Under the pieces are notes generated by a model that saw nothing but the letters and a program-made list of their open reading frames with translations, made no database searches and was not told where the DNA came from. Shown in pieces: positions 32,474 through 32,686 of a stretch of DNA of 32,686 nucleotides. The position numbers and the translations under genes are program-made. Source of the DNA: CTSoil-075 sp964292325 (GTDB lineage Bacteria > Bacillota > Negativicutes > DSM-13327); contig CAXYVG010000037.1 in assembly GCA_964292325.1 (NCBI GenBank), forward strand, positions 1-32,686. Reading direction: 5' to 3'. Positions within the stretch are counted from its first letter, which is position 1. The number at the start of each line of letters is the position of its first letter.

Positions 32474-32686
32474 ATGGATCTTTTTGAATACCAAGCGGAT
32501 CAGACAATGAAAAATAAACCTCTCGCAGAGAGGATGAGACCCAGAACGCTCGATGAGTTTGTGGGGCAAGAGCACTTACTTGGAAAGGAAAGACTGCTGT
32601 ATAAGCTGATTGCATCGGACCAAGTGCAATCGATGATTCTTCAAGTTCCACCGGCAACTGGTAAGACTAGCCTAGCATCCATCATC
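32474..32686 (+). CDS. RarA/MgsA-like AAA+ recombination factor (5' part, cut by window edge)
   Basis: Seventy-one codons are visible up to the window edge. The N-terminus MDLFEYQADQTMKNKPLAERM and RPRTLDEFVGQEHLLGKE match replication-associated recombination protein A, a clamp-loader-like ATPase at stalled forks. The P-loop reads VPPATGKTS where the family has GPPGTGKTT, so two glycines are replaced while GKT stays. That may weaken ATP binding, mark a divergent paralogue, or reflect a sequencing error. The rest of the protein is outside the window. Confidence 0.8.
   Translation, partial: MDLFEYQADQTMKNKPLAERMRPRTLDEFVGQEHLLGKERLLYKLIASDQVQSMILQVPPATGKTSLASII

Noticed and set aside
32244..32657. 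137-aa minus-strand frame at the right end
   Set aside because: It overlaps the glycosyltransferase end and the RarA N-terminus, both of which have recognisable protein motifs on the plus strand.
1..32686. CRISPR array, insertion sequence, prophage or integrative element
   Set aside because: No regularly spaced repeats, transposase or integrase motifs, or attachment-site duplications were seen by eye; gene content is core-type throughout.

Overview
The window is a block of low-GC, mostly housekeeping chromosome from an endospore-forming anaerobe of the Firmicutes. The best guess is a Negativicute of the Pelosinus/Sporomusa type. Evidence for this: ruvCAB-spoIID-queA-tgt-yajC, secD-secF and recJ-apt-rel stand in the order usual for clostridia and Negativicutes; a BofC-like protein and SpoIID point to sporulation; a monomeric [FeFe] hydrogenase, an oxygen-sensitive 2-oxoacid:ferredoxin oxidoreductase and the anaerobic cobaltochelatase CbiK point to anaerobic life. 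The genus is an inference from remembered gene order and protein style; no search was run.

Layout. 1-405: tail of an rRNA operon (23S end, 5S, tRNA-Asn) closed by two terminators. 512-3660: a stand-alone group-B-like [FeFe] hydrogenase, yebC and a BofC-like membrane-anchored protein. 3730-9461: ruvC-ruvA-ruvB-spoIID-queA-tgt, tightly packed (DNA junction processing, sporulation peptidoglycan hydrolysis, queuosine tRNA modification). 9535-14311: yajC, 5-formyl-THF cyclo-ligase, a SpoIIE-type phosphatase, a tiny P-loop protein, an HD phosphohydrolase, secD and secF, ending at a strong terminator. 14473-15058: a DUF456-like membrane protein with its own terminator. 15060-15325: recJ leader with a perfect 17-bp hairpin. 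15326-21950: recJ, apt, rel, an MBL-fold hydrolase, an AI-2E family membrane protein and a Fur-family regulator. 22126-25188: hisS-aspS. 25242-25676: 6S RNA with its own promoter and terminator, then an unassigned structured stretch and a bidirectional terminator. 25675-29876, minus strand: korD-korA-korB-korC plus a DASS carboxylate transporter. 30077-32686: cbiK with a promoter and early terminator, a UgtP/MGDG-synthase-like glycosyltransferase, and the start of a RarA/MgsA-like AAA+ gene cut by the window edge.

How parts fit. YajC and SecDF serve protein export. The phosphatase/P-loop/HD trio between them is the least explained coding module here. The kor-DASS operon suggests uptake of a dicarboxylate linked to 2-oxoglutarate/succinyl-CoA interconversion with ferredoxin, and the hydrogenase could share that ferredoxin pool. 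AspRS carries the His associated with non-discriminating enzymes, so Asn-tRNA may be made by transamidation. Several genes use TTG or GTG starts (ruvC, ruvB, spoIID, yajC, secD, korA, cbiK, BofC-like), chosen from ribosome-binding-site spacing. I saw no mobile element, CRISPR array, phage gene or pseudogene. The best candidates for something undescribed are the phosphatase/P-loop/HD module, the orphan structured RNA at about 25548-25627, and the promoter-plus-terminator leader of cbiK.
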